A stretch of 6,369 bases of DNA from positions 1 to 6,369 of the forward strand of contig DATLFI010000035.1 in the NCBI GenBank assembly GCA_035524895.1. The letters run 5' to 3'. The stretch comes from DATLFI01 sp035524895 (GTDB lineage Bacteria > Acidobacteriota > Thermoanaerobaculia > Multivoradales > Multivoraceae). How positions within the stretch are numbered: the first letter of the stretch is position 1; each line of letters begins with the position of its first letter. Below are positions 1 to 6,312 of the stretch, in pieces. The notes below the pieces were generated by a model. That model did not search any database. It had not been told where the DNA came from and worked only from the letters and a program-made list of their open reading frames with translations. The position numbers and the translations under genes were made by a program.

Positions 1-1364
1 GCAGCGAGGATGCGATCCTCCAGCCGCTGGTCGACCCGGCGGGGCAGGATCAACGCGCGCGGGGCACGGGTGCGGGCCCCGCGAGCCTTGACCCTGACGT
101 CGAGCGTGACTCTCTCGCCGCTCGCGACCGGCGGCTCGATGGACAACAAGTAGTAGTGCGCGAAGTCGTTCCCGAGGGCCGCGAGGAAGCCGCCCAGTCC
201 TCCCTCGCCGAGACGGCTCCAGCCTGCCGTCCCGGTTGCGAGATCGGCCAGGAGCGCCTTCTCGTCGCTGATCTCGAGCGTCGCGCCGCGACCGGCATCG
301 CGGCTTTGTGCGGTCGACGCCTGCGCCGGACGCGGCCGCACGGTGTAGAAGCTGACGCGGCCCGTGTTCGCCTCGGCGATCAGAGCCTCGAGGCTGTCGT
401 GGCTCTGGAAGGCGTCGACAGTCTGCTGCAGGCGCATCAGCTCGTGGCTGACGTCTCGCTGCATTACCCCTCCGTCGTTCGCCGTGGAGATCATCGGCGA
501 CGAGGGCATCAGCTCTGAGCCCGAGGGCGTTGGATCCACGGTGTCGGCCGAGACGGTGGTGCCGCCCGAGAGCGAGCCCTGCAGCGTCTGCATCAATGCG
601 CCCAGCGGACGCAGCGGCAGACCGGCGCTCACGAAGACGATCGCCTTGCGGCCCGGCTCGACCCCGAGCGAGCGCACGAAGCCGCGCAACGCCTGTAGCT
701 CGAGCTCCGTCTCGCGGTGTAGCGCCTGCGCGTAGCCGCGGAACTCGCCGATCAAGGACTCGATCGACGCCATGGCGAGCACGCGATCGCGGCGGTTGCC
801 TCGCAGCTCGCGCAACACTTCCTCCAGCGACGTGCGCGCGCTTTGCTCCACGGTGAACAGGCCCCGGCCGCCGCTCCGACTCACTTTGCCCTGCTGTCCC
901 TGGAGCGCGAGCTTGGCTCTCGCGGCGTCGGTGGTCGGCGGCTGCACGACCTCGAGCGTGTCGTCGAGCGACGCGACCGCGATCGTCGGGCGAGCCCGGG
1001 CGAAGAGCGTGTCCAGCTCGCGATCGAGCTCCACGAGTGCGGCGTCGCGATCGGAGGCGGCGAGGCTGCGGTGGTCCACCACGATCACCAGCAGGAGGTC
1101 CTCGAGTTGTTCGTCGACGACCTCGGTGACGGCCTGTACCCGGGTGTGCCCGCGATCCAGCCGAACCTCGAACTGGTCACGGTCCAGCCTCCGGATCGCT
1201 TCACCGTTGCGGTTCTCGACTCTGACCCCGATCTCGAGGGTACGCACCTCCACGCTCTCGGCCAGCGCGCCCCGCGGGGGCGAGGGCGGTGGCTGTGCTG
1301 CGGCGAGGGGAGCCGTGACCAGCACGATCGCGGCAAGCCGAAGCGAGTGTGGCATGGGTCTCAT
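1..1364 (-). CDS. VWFA-related domain protein, exported (3' end cut by window edge)
   Basis: The reverse strand is open without a stop from the ATG at 1364 to the left edge, giving at least 454 residues; the C-terminus lies outside the window. Residues 1-23 form a signal peptide: Arg residues, a hydrophobic stretch LAAIVLVTAPLAAA, and an AAA-Q cleavage site. A Pro-rich linker follows, then a beta-rich segment (about 38-82; 'RLDRDQFEVRLD') and a von Willebrand A-like fold beginning LLLVIVVDHRSL (90-101). The strand GRKAIVFVSAGLP (about 238-250) and the late YYLLS motif (404-408) match my recollection of the VWFA-related family widespread in Acidobacteriota (TIGR03436-like). The metal-site motif is degenerate: D97-H-R-S100 instead of DxSxS. 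A TAAGG ribosome-binding sequence lies 9 bases before the ATG at 1364 and favours it over the ATG at 1355. The role is unknown, probably periplasmic protein binding. The family call is from memory, without a search. Confidence 0.85.
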   Translation of the reverse strand, partial: MRPMPHSLRLAAIVLVTAPLAAAQPPPSPPRGALAESVEVRTLEIGVRVENRNGEAIRRLDRDQFEVRLDRGHTRVQAVTEVVDEQLEDLLLVIVVDHRSLAASDRDAALVELDRELDTLFARARPTIAVASLDDTLEVVQPPTTDAARAKLALQGQQGKVSRSGGRGLFTVEQSARTSLEEVLRELRGNRRDRVLAMASIESLIGEFRGYAQALHRETELELQALRGFVRSLGVEPGRKAIVFVSAGLPLRPLGALMQTLQGSLSGGTTVSADTVDPTPSGSELMPSSPMISTANDGGVMQRDVSHELMRLQQTVDAFQSHDSLEALIAEANTGRVSFYTVRPRPAQASTAQSRDAGRGATLEISDEKALLADLATGTAGWSRLGEGGLGGFLAALGNDFAHYYLLSIEPPVASGERVTLDVRVKARGARTRAPRALILPRRVDQRLEDRILA

Positions 1365-1454
1365 CTGGGTGAACCTTATACGCCTGAGGCATACTGGGGA
1401 CGGGCCGAGAGTGCGGCGTCGCCGCGCCGCGGACGATTCGGGAGCCTGTTCACC
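1365..1454. promoter_or_regulatory. Divergent intergenic region between VWFA-related and DUF4159 genes
   Basis: These 90 bases separate two divergent starts, so promoters for both directions should lie here or extend into the gene starts. The region is locally A/T-richer (about 1371-1395) than the coding sequence. On the minus strand TATAAG (1380-1375) resembles a -10 box, but it overlaps the TAAGG ribosome-binding sequence of the minus-strand gene and has no matching -35 box, so I read it as the ribosome-binding site. On the plus strand CATACT (1390-1395) is a weak -10 candidate, also without a good -35. GGGAG at 1440-1444 is the likely ribosome-binding site of the DUF4159 gene. That the region drives both genes is inferred from gene orientation only. 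Confidence 0.4.
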
Positions 1455-2315
1455 ATGGTTGCCCCATCGCAACGCTCCTCCGGCGACGCTTCCCGGACGC
1501 CGGTGCGAAAGCGGGCGTGGTGCGTCGGCGTGATCGCGGCATCGGTCGCCGCTGGTGCCGCGCTCGCCCAATGGGGATGGCGGGGCGTGCCGCCGCGCTT
1601 CCCCGAGGAGGGGTTCCGACCCGACGGCTCCTTCGCATTTTGCCGCGCGTTCTACACCCAGGTGCGGAGAGAGCGTCTCGGCCAGGGCTGGTACACCGAC
1701 TATCCCGACTCCGACCACAACCTGACTATCAGGCTGGCGGAGGTCACCTTGGCCCCGGTGCGGCGGGATGCCAACGGTGAACCGGACCACGTCGTGGTTC
1801 GCTTCACGGACTCCGAGCTGCTGGTGCATCCGTTCCTGTTCCTTTCCGACGCCGGCACGGTGGGGCTGTCGGGGGAGGAGGCGGCGAGCCTGCGGCTCTA
1901 CCTGCTCAAGGGCGGCTTCCTATGGGTCGACGATTTCTGGGGCGAGTCCGCTTGGGCGCACTGGCAGAGCGAGATCGCCGGCGTGTTGCCCGAGTATCCG
2001 ATCGTCGATGTCGCTCCGGAGCATCCGATCTTCCACGTGTTCTTCGACGTGCCCGAGGTACCGCAGGTGCCGTCGATCCAGCATTGGTACCGCAGCGGCG
2101 GGGGGACGTCGGAGCTGGGAGCCGAGTCAGCCGAGCCGCACCTGCGAGGAATCTTCGACGAGCACGGCCGCCTGCTGGTGCTGATGAGCCACAACACCGA
2201 CATCGCCGACGGTTGGGAGCGCGAGGGCGAGTCCGCGGAGTACTTCGAGCTGTTCTCGATCCCGAAGTCCTACCCGCTCGGGATCAACGTCGTGCTGCAC
2301 AGCCTGATGCGCTGA
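1455..2315 (+). CDS. DUF4159 domain protein with N-terminal export or anchor segment
   Basis: A 286-residue protein. GGGAG lies 10 bases before the ATG at 1455, and a basic N-terminus (RTPVRKR) followed by a hydrophobic segment at 21-38 ending ALA-Q indicates a signal peptide or anchor, so the mature part is periplasmic. The same frame is open upstream to 843, but that part lies antisense to the VWFA-related gene and would bury the export signal. Residues about 57-286 match DUF4159 as I know it: FAFCRAFYTQ, GWYTDYP (W79), VHPFLFL, GGFLWVDDFWG (153-163), HPIFH (190-194) and a C-terminal SYPLGINVVLHSLMR. The family is thought to adopt a glutamine-amidotransferase-like fold, but no reaction is established and no catalytic Cys is evident. 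In Bacteroidota and Acidobacteriota it often sits near VWA-domain genes, which agrees with the divergent neighbour. The same-strand adaptor gene begins 128 bases downstream; co-transcription is possible but unproven. Confidence 0.88.
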   Translation: MVAPSQRSSGDASRTPVRKRAWCVGVIAASVAAGAALAQWGWRGVPPRFPEEGFRPDGSFAFCRAFYTQVRRERLGQGWYTDYPDSDHNLTIRLAEVTLAPVRRDANGEPDHVVVRFTDSELLVHPFLFLSDAGTVGLSGEEAASLRLYLLKGGFLWVDDFWGESAWAHWQSEIAGVLPEYPIVDVAPEHPIFHVFFDVPEVPQVPSIQHWYRSGGGTSELGAESAEPHLRGIFDEHGRLLVLMSHNTDIADGWEREGESAEYFELFSIPKSYPLGINVVLHSLMR

Positions 2316-2331
2316 GGTGGCTGATGCGCTG
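2304..2331 (+). repeat. Short direct repeat CTGATGCGCTG at the DUF4159 stop codon
   Basis: The 11-base sequence CTGATGCGCTG occurs at 2304-2314, where it encodes the end of the DUF4159 protein (its last two bases start the TGA stop), and again at 2321-2331 just after the stop. The copies start 17 bases apart. This may be a small local duplication or chance. GAGG (2314-2317) between them places a ribosome-binding-like sequence ahead of the ATG in the second copy. Confidence 0.6.
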
Positions 2332-2443
2332 GGGCAGGTCGCGGACGGGATTCGTGGCGCTTCCTGTCGTCTTTCTCCGACTCTAGCCTTGATGCGCCGC
2401 GAGCCCAACGCGAAGCCCGCCGCTGACGTACCATCTTCTTGGC
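2316..2443. other. Intergenic gap before the adaptor genes
   Basis: These 128 bases separate the DUF4159 stop from the first adaptor start. I see no convincing hairpin followed by a T-run, so no terminator is called, and no paired -35/-10 promoter boxes. The gap contains the second copy of the direct repeat and a possible 20-codon reading frame (2324-2386). TACCAT (2429-2434) is a weak -10-like sequence just before the adaptor start, but nothing suitable stands 16-18 bases ahead of it. Whether the adaptor genes have their own promoter cannot be decided from the sequence. Confidence 0.45.
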
Positions 2444-3712
2444 GTGTTGGCGATCCGTGTTCCCCTCGTGTGCATTCTCACCGCCGCCTGTGGTTGCGCC
2501 GTCCCGGCTCCTCCCCACCTCGGGGCTGCAACCCAGGCGGCGGGTCTGCGCGTGGAGCGCGCACCGTTGGTGCTGCGGCACCTGCTCTCGGGCGAGCTGG
2601 AGGCCGAGAGCGCGCTTGCCTTCGTCGCGCCCAACGTCGGCCAGTGGCCGATCCAGATCCAGACGCTGCCGCAGAGCGGCACGGTAGTGCAGGCTGGCGC
2701 GGTGGTGGTGGAGTTCGACAGCTCGCAGCTCACCGCCAACCTGGACAGCCAGCGCATGGCGGTGATTCGTGCCGCGGCCGAGCTCGAGGCCACTCGGTTG
2801 CGCACCGCAGCGACAGTTGCCGAGAGAGCGCTCGAGGCTCGGCGCCGCCGGTCGGCTCTCGAAAAGGCGCGCGTCAGGGCGGCGGTCCCCGCGGCGCTGC
2901 GCTCCCGGCGGGAGTATGAGCAGCTCCGGCTCGCGCTCCAGAGCGCCGAGCTCGAGGACGCCGAGGCCTCGGCGGCGCTCGAGGCAGCGGGACGTGCCGC
3001 GGTCGCCGAGGTTGCGATCCAGGCCGTCGCGTTCCAGAAGGCGCGCGACGAGCTGCGCTACTCGGAGGACGCGCTCCAGCGACTCCGGCTCGTTGCGCCT
3101 CGCGACGGGGTGCTGGTAGTGGGTTTCAACCAGCGCGAGGATCGCAGCTACGAAGCGAACGACACTGCCCAGCCCGGCGACGTGGTGGCCCGTCTTCCCG
3201 ACCTCCGGACGTTGCGGGTGCGGGCGCGCCTATTCGACGTCGACGACGGCGCGGTCGATTCCGGCAACGCCGCGACCGTGACGCTCGACGCCTATCCCGA
3301 CGAGTCCTGGGAAGCCGAGGTGACCTCGGTGCAGCACATCGCGCAGCAGCCCAGCGGACGCTCGGCGCGCCGCGTGTTCGACGTTCTGGTCGAATTGTCC
3401 GCGGTCGACCCCGAGCGCATGCGCCCGGGCATGTCGGCGAAGGTGGTGGTCGAGCGAACCATCGAGCGAGGAAACGACGATCGGACGCCGCTCCTCGCGC
3501 CGCGGGTCACGCTCACCTTCGTTGCTGCCGTACGCGAGCTCGCCGGCGCGGGCCCGCCGCTGCGGGCGTCGGTCAGCACCGGATCGACGGCGCGGCTGGA
3601 GCTCGCCGAGGGCGGTGCCGCGGAGGTCCAGGTCGGGGCGTGCAATCCCACGCACTGCATCGTCGAAGGGATCGAGGAAGGCGTCGTTCTCCGGGAGAGC
3701 ACCGGGTCGTGA
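2444..3712 (+). CDS. Periplasmic adaptor (HlyD/MacA-like membrane fusion protein) 1, probable lipoprotein
   Basis: A 422-residue adaptor expected to link an inner-membrane transporter to an outer-membrane channel. The N-terminus RVPLVCILTAACGC is an export signal with a near-lipobox (TAAC, C16; Thr at -3 is less usual), so it is probably a lipoprotein. Domains in order: barrel and first lipoyl half (about 33-94; 'VVQAGAVVVEFDSSQL'), helical hairpin (about 95-215) with its turn near VPAALRSRREYE (from 148), second lipoyl half LVAPRDGVLVVG (216-227), beta-barrel (PDLRTLRVRARLFDVDDG to VTLDAYPDESWEAEV), RMRPGMSAKVVVE (from 325), and a C-terminal membrane-proximal part ending IEEGVVLRE. An unusual pair, C400 and C405 (CNPTHC), lies in that last part. 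The start is GTG at 2444; no ATG is available in this short open frame and no clear ribosome-binding site precedes it, so TTG at 2447 is an alternative. It shares an operon with two paralogues. Confidence 0.87.
   Translation: MLAIRVPLVCILTAACGCAVPAPPHLGAATQAAGLRVERAPLVLRHLLSGELEAESALAFVAPNVGQWPIQIQTLPQSGTVVQAGAVVVEFDSSQLTANLDSQRMAVIRAAAELEATRLRTAATVAERALEARRRRSALEKARVRAAVPAALRSRREYEQLRLALQSAELEDAEASAALEAAGRAAVAEVAIQAVAFQKARDELRYSEDALQRLRLVAPRDGVLVVGFNQREDRSYEANDTAQPGDVVARLPDLRTLRVRARLFDVDDGAVDSGNAATVTLDAYPDESWEAEVTSVQHIAQQPSGRSARRVFDVLVELSAVDPERMRPGMSAKVVVERTIERGNDDRTPLLAPRVTLTFVAAVRELAGAGPPLRASVSTGSTARLELAEGGAAEVQVGACNPTHCIVEGIEEGVVLRESTGS
3693..3697 (+). promoter_or_regulatory. Ribosome-binding site deciding the start of adaptor 2
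   Basis: GGGAG inside the end of adaptor 1 lies 11 bases before the GTG at 3709 and 17 bases before the ATG at 3715. The spacing suits GTG better, and that start overlaps the upstream TGA by 4 bases (GTGA), the same arrangement seen at the next junction. The evidence is only moderate, because 11 bases is already a long spacing. Confidence 0.45.
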
Positions 3713-4965
3713 CGATGTCCGGGAACGGCGCTTCGGAACGGCGGTGGTTCCGCCGCCGCAGGGCGCTTGGGCTCGGGCTAGGGGCAGCGCTGCTCGTCGG
3801 TGGAGGTGGATTCTGGACCGCCAGCCGGAGCAGCGCCGACGGCGAGTGGACGGTCGTGGAGCGGCGGGACCTCGAACGTACCGTGACCGTCTCGGGCGAG
3901 CTCGAGGCCACGAGCAGCGCGGATCTGCGGCCGCCCCAGATACGAGATATGCACACCTTCACCATCGCCTTTCTCGCGCCGGAGGGTTCGAACCTGCGCA
4001 CCGGCGACCCGGCGGTCGGCTTCGATCCGAGCCAGCTCGAGCAGAAGCTGATCCAGGCGCGAGCCGACCTCGACACGGCGGAGAAGAACCTCGAGAAGCG
4101 GCGCTCCGATCTTGCCGTCGAGCGGGAACGCGCCGTGCTGCAGCTCGCCGAGGCGCGCGGGCGGGCGCGCCGGGCCCAGCTGCAGAGCGACGTTCCTGCG
4201 GAAGTGGTCGCGAGCCAGGCGCTGCAGCTCGCGCGCCTGGACCGCGCGCTCTCCGAGGAAGAGGTGCGACACTACGAGGAAGCGCTCGAACGGCTCCAAC
4301 GACGCGAGGGCATAGAGCTCGAGGGGTTGCGGCGCCAGCGGGACTTCGTTGCCACGAGGGTGTCGGATCTGGAGCGCGACCTCGGCCGTCTGACGGTGCG
4401 CGCGCCTCGCTCTGGGGTCCTCGTGTACAAGAGCAACTGGCGTAGCGAGAAGAAGAAGGTCGGCGACTCGGTGTGGTGGGCCGAGGCGGTGGCGCAGTTG
4501 CCGGACCTTGCGAAGCTACGGGCCGTGGCCGAGGTCGACGAGGTCGACGCCGGCGGTGTGCGGGTAGGTCAGGAGGCGGCGTTGCGTCTCGACGCGTACC
4601 CCGATCGGGAGTTCCCGGCAAGCGTCGTCGAGATCCATCGCGCCGTGGAGCAGCGTTCCTGGCGCGACCCGCGGCGCATCATGCGTATCGAGCTACGGCT
4701 CGATCGTGTCGACACCGAGCGCATGAGGCCTGGCATGCGGTTCGTCGGCGAGCTCACGCTCGAGCGATCCCCGGATCGGCTGGTGGTGCCTCTCGACGCG
4801 GTGACCTCGCTCTCGGGCCGGCCCGCCGTGCTGCGCGACGGGCCCTACGGCGCTTCCTGGGTACAGCCGCGCCTCGGTCGACGGGTCGCCGACGCGGTCG
4901 AGGTGCTGGACGGTCTCGCCGAGGGAGACCGGGTGCGCTTGCGCCCAGAGAGCGTCGAGTCGTGA
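3709..4965 (+). CDS. Periplasmic adaptor (HlyD/MacA-like membrane fusion protein) 2, membrane-anchored
   Basis: A 418-residue protein from GTG 3709, or 416 from ATG 3715. RRWFRRRR followed by a hydrophobic segment at about 19-36 gives an N-in transmembrane anchor without lipobox Cys, unlike both neighbours. Domains: barrel and first lipoyl half (WTVVERRDLERTVTVSGELEA to about 105; 'LRTGDPAVGFDPSQL'), a highly charged coiled-coil hairpin (106-227) with its tip near DVPAEVVASQ (from 161), second lipoyl half LTVRAPRSGVLVY (228-240), NWRSEKKKVGDSVWW, barrel (LRAVAEVDEVDAGGVRVGQEA, RLDAYPDREFPASVVEI), RMRPGMR (from 338), and a C-terminal membrane-proximal region (VVPLDAVTSLSGRPAVL, EVLDGLAEGDRV). 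This order is that of ABC (MacA) and RND adaptors; the downstream MacB-type permease favours ABC. The start overlaps the adaptor 1 stop by 4 bases, so translation is probably coupled. The frame is open back to 3640, but that extension overlaps adaptor 1 and lacks export features. Confidence 0.9.
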   Translation: MTMSGNGASERRWFRRRRALGLGLGAALLVGGGGFWTASRSSADGEWTVVERRDLERTVTVSGELEATSSADLRPPQIRDMHTFTIAFLAPEGSNLRTGDPAVGFDPSQLEQKLIQARADLDTAEKNLEKRRSDLAVERERAVLQLAEARGRARRAQLQSDVPAEVVASQALQLARLDRALSEEEVRHYEEALERLQRREGIELEGLRRQRDFVATRVSDLERDLGRLTVRAPRSGVLVYKSNWRSEKKKVGDSVWWAEAVAQLPDLAKLRAVAEVDEVDAGGVRVGQEAALRLDAYPDREFPASVVEIHRAVEQRSWRDPRRIMRIELRLDRVDTERMRPGMRFVGELTLERSPDRLVVPLDAVTSLSGRPAVLRDGPYGASWVQPRLGRRVADAVEVLDGLAEGDRVRLRPESVES

Positions 4966-6269
4966 GGGGTAGGAGCCTGGGCGCGGCGCTCGCGACGCTG
5001 GTCACGGCTTGTGCGGCGCCGCCGGAGGCGGCCACGGTGCGGGTTTCGCGGCGGGACTTCGTGCACCGAGTGCGCGCCGAGGGGACTCTCGTCGCCGAGC
5101 GTGCCACCTCCATCGTGGTGCCGCCGGAGGTGCAGCTCCCAGCGCGCATCGCGTGGCTGGCCGAGGACGGCATCGAGGTGGAGGCGGGACAGCCGATCGT
5201 GCGCTTCGACGATTTCGAGATGTCGCGCCGCCTGGAGCAGGGCCGTGCGGACTTCGAGAGCAGCCGCCTCAAGATCTCCAAGGCGGAGGCCGATGGTGAG
5301 AGCCAGCTCTTGGCCATCGAAGGGGACCGCCAGGTCGCCGAGCTAGAGCTCGATGTCGCCGAGCGCTTTCAGATGACCGACGAGGAGGTCTTTTCCCGTT
5401 TCGAGATCCTCGAGTCCGCGATCGACGGCGAGCTTGCCGCGGAGCGCAAGGAGCGCGCCGAGGAGCTCGCTGGAATCCACACGGACCTGGCTGCCACCGA
5501 GCGCGACCTGCTCGAGATCGAACAGGGACGGGCGGGCCAGCGCATCGACGAGGCTCGGGCCGGCCTGCGGGCGCTCGAGGTGCGTGCTCCGCACACCGGA
5601 TTCCTGACCTGGAATCGCGACTGGCGGGGCGACCAGGTGCAGGTTGGCCAGCAGGTCTGGCGCGGCCAGCCGCTGGCGCAGATCCCAGAGATCGATCGCA
5701 TGAAGGCGGAGGTGGCAGTGCTCGAGGCCGATGCCGGCGGCCTCGAGGTGGGAGGCAGGGCGACGGTGCGGATCGAGGCGCACCCCGAGGAGGTCTTTGC
5801 GGCGACGGTGCGGCGCGTGGACACGGTGGCGAGACCACGCCAGCGCGGATCCCCGATCCAGTACTTCGGCGTCGAGCTCGAGCTCGAGAGAACCGATCCG
5901 GCGCGTATGCGCCCCGGGCAGAGGGTGGTCGCGACCTTGGTGCTGGCCGAGCGCCAGGACGTGTTGGTGTTGCCGCGCCAGGCGGTCGTGCTCCCTGGGA
6001 CGCGCCGAGAGAACGGCCGTCCTGCAGCCCGCGCAGGCGGGGACGGAGCAGGTCGAGAAGGCGAGCCATCGCACGGCAAGGTCTGGGTGCGAGAGGGTCG
6101 CGAGCTCGTGGAGCGCGAAGTCGAGCTGGGGTTGCGCTCGGCAGCGCTGGTGGTGATCGAGAGCGGCCTCGAGGAAGGCGAGGTCGTCGCGCTCGAGCCC
6201 CCGCGCTCGCCGGAAGACGCCCCGGCAGACCGCGCCGGCCGCGGCGGCCGTGGCAGGGTGGAGACGTGA
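4962..6269 (+). CDS. Periplasmic adaptor (HlyD/MacA-like membrane fusion protein) 3, lipoprotein
   Basis: A 435-residue protein from GTG 4962, whose start overlaps the adaptor 2 stop by 4 bases (GTGA). The frame is open back to 4473, but this start is chosen because it yields a short lipoprotein signal RGRSLGAALATLVTAC with a canonical lipobox VTAC (C17). A weak AGAGAG precedes it by 9 bases. Domains: barrel and first lipoyl half (RVSRRDFVHRVRAEGTLVAE; 'VEAGQPIVRFDDFEM'), acidic coiled-coil hairpin (about 85-204) with its tip near DEEVFSRFEILES (140-152), second lipoyl half LEVRAPHTGFLTW (205-217), DWRGDQVQVGQQVWRGQPLA, barrel (MKAEVAVLEADAGGLEVGGRA), RMRPGQRVVATLVL (from 315), and a complete membrane-proximal domain (VLVLPRQAVVLPG, VWVREGRELVEREVELG, VIESGLEEGEVVALEPP). 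A Gly/Arg-rich insert separates PRQAVVLPG from VWV, and the C-terminus is a disordered-looking Ala/Gly/Arg tail. The permease begins shortly downstream. Confidence 0.92.
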   Translation: MRGRSLGAALATLVTACAAPPEAATVRVSRRDFVHRVRAEGTLVAERATSIVVPPEVQLPARIAWLAEDGIEVEAGQPIVRFDDFEMSRRLEQGRADFESSRLKISKAEADGESQLLAIEGDRQVAELELDVAERFQMTDEEVFSRFEILESAIDGELAAERKERAEELAGIHTDLAATERDLLEIEQGRAGQRIDEARAGLRALEVRAPHTGFLTWNRDWRGDQVQVGQQVWRGQPLAQIPEIDRMKAEVAVLEADAGGLEVGGRATVRIEAHPEEVFAATVRRVDTVARPRQRGSPIQYFGVELELERTDPARMRPGQRVVATLVLAERQDVLVLPRQAVVLPGTRRENGRPAARAGGDGAGREGEPSHGKVWVREGRELVEREVELGLRSAALVVIESGLEEGEVVALEPPRSPEDAPADRAGRGGRGRVET

Positions 6270-6298
6270 CGGGTTGCGAGGCGGTCTCCCGATGAGGC

Positions 6299-6305
6299 GG
6301 GGGAG
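6299..6305 (+). promoter_or_regulatory. Ribosome-binding site deciding the permease start
   Basis: GGGGGAG ends 7 bases before the GTG at 6313, an ideal spacing. The resulting protein start, MDLREAL, fits the N-terminus usual for MacB-type permeases. The alternative ATG at 6292 has only a weaker GAGG (6278-6281) 10 bases upstream and adds seven residues (MRRGSGS) unlike the family. Confidence 0.5.
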
Positions 6306-6312
6306 CGGATCG

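Noticed and set aside
1375..1380. TATAAG on the minus strand as a -10 promoter box
   Set aside because: It overlaps the TAAGG ribosome-binding sequence, lies only 10 bases from the start codon and has no -35 partner.
843..1454. Upstream extension of the DUF4159 reading frame (490-residue version)
   Set aside because: It is antisense to the VWFA-related gene, shows no domain, and would bury the export signal that starts at the ATG 1455.
156..1533. Series of plus-strand open frames across the first 1.4 kb
   Set aside because: They are shadows of the minus-strand VWFA-related gene, with Arg/Ser/Ala-rich translations and no recognisable domain.
3640..3708. Upstream extension of the adaptor 2 frame
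   Set aside because: It overlaps the end of adaptor 1 and adds a His/Arg-rich stretch without export features.
4473..4961. Upstream extension of the adaptor 3 frame
   Set aside because: It overlaps the barrel and C-terminal coding part of adaptor 2, is Arg/Gly-rich, and hides a good lipoprotein signal at GTG 4962.
6231..6254. GC-rich inverted repeat (GGCCG-CGG-CGGCC) as a terminator
   Set aside because: It lies inside the Gly/Arg coding tail of adaptor 3, has a stem of only about 6 base pairs and no T-run, and the operon continues downstream.
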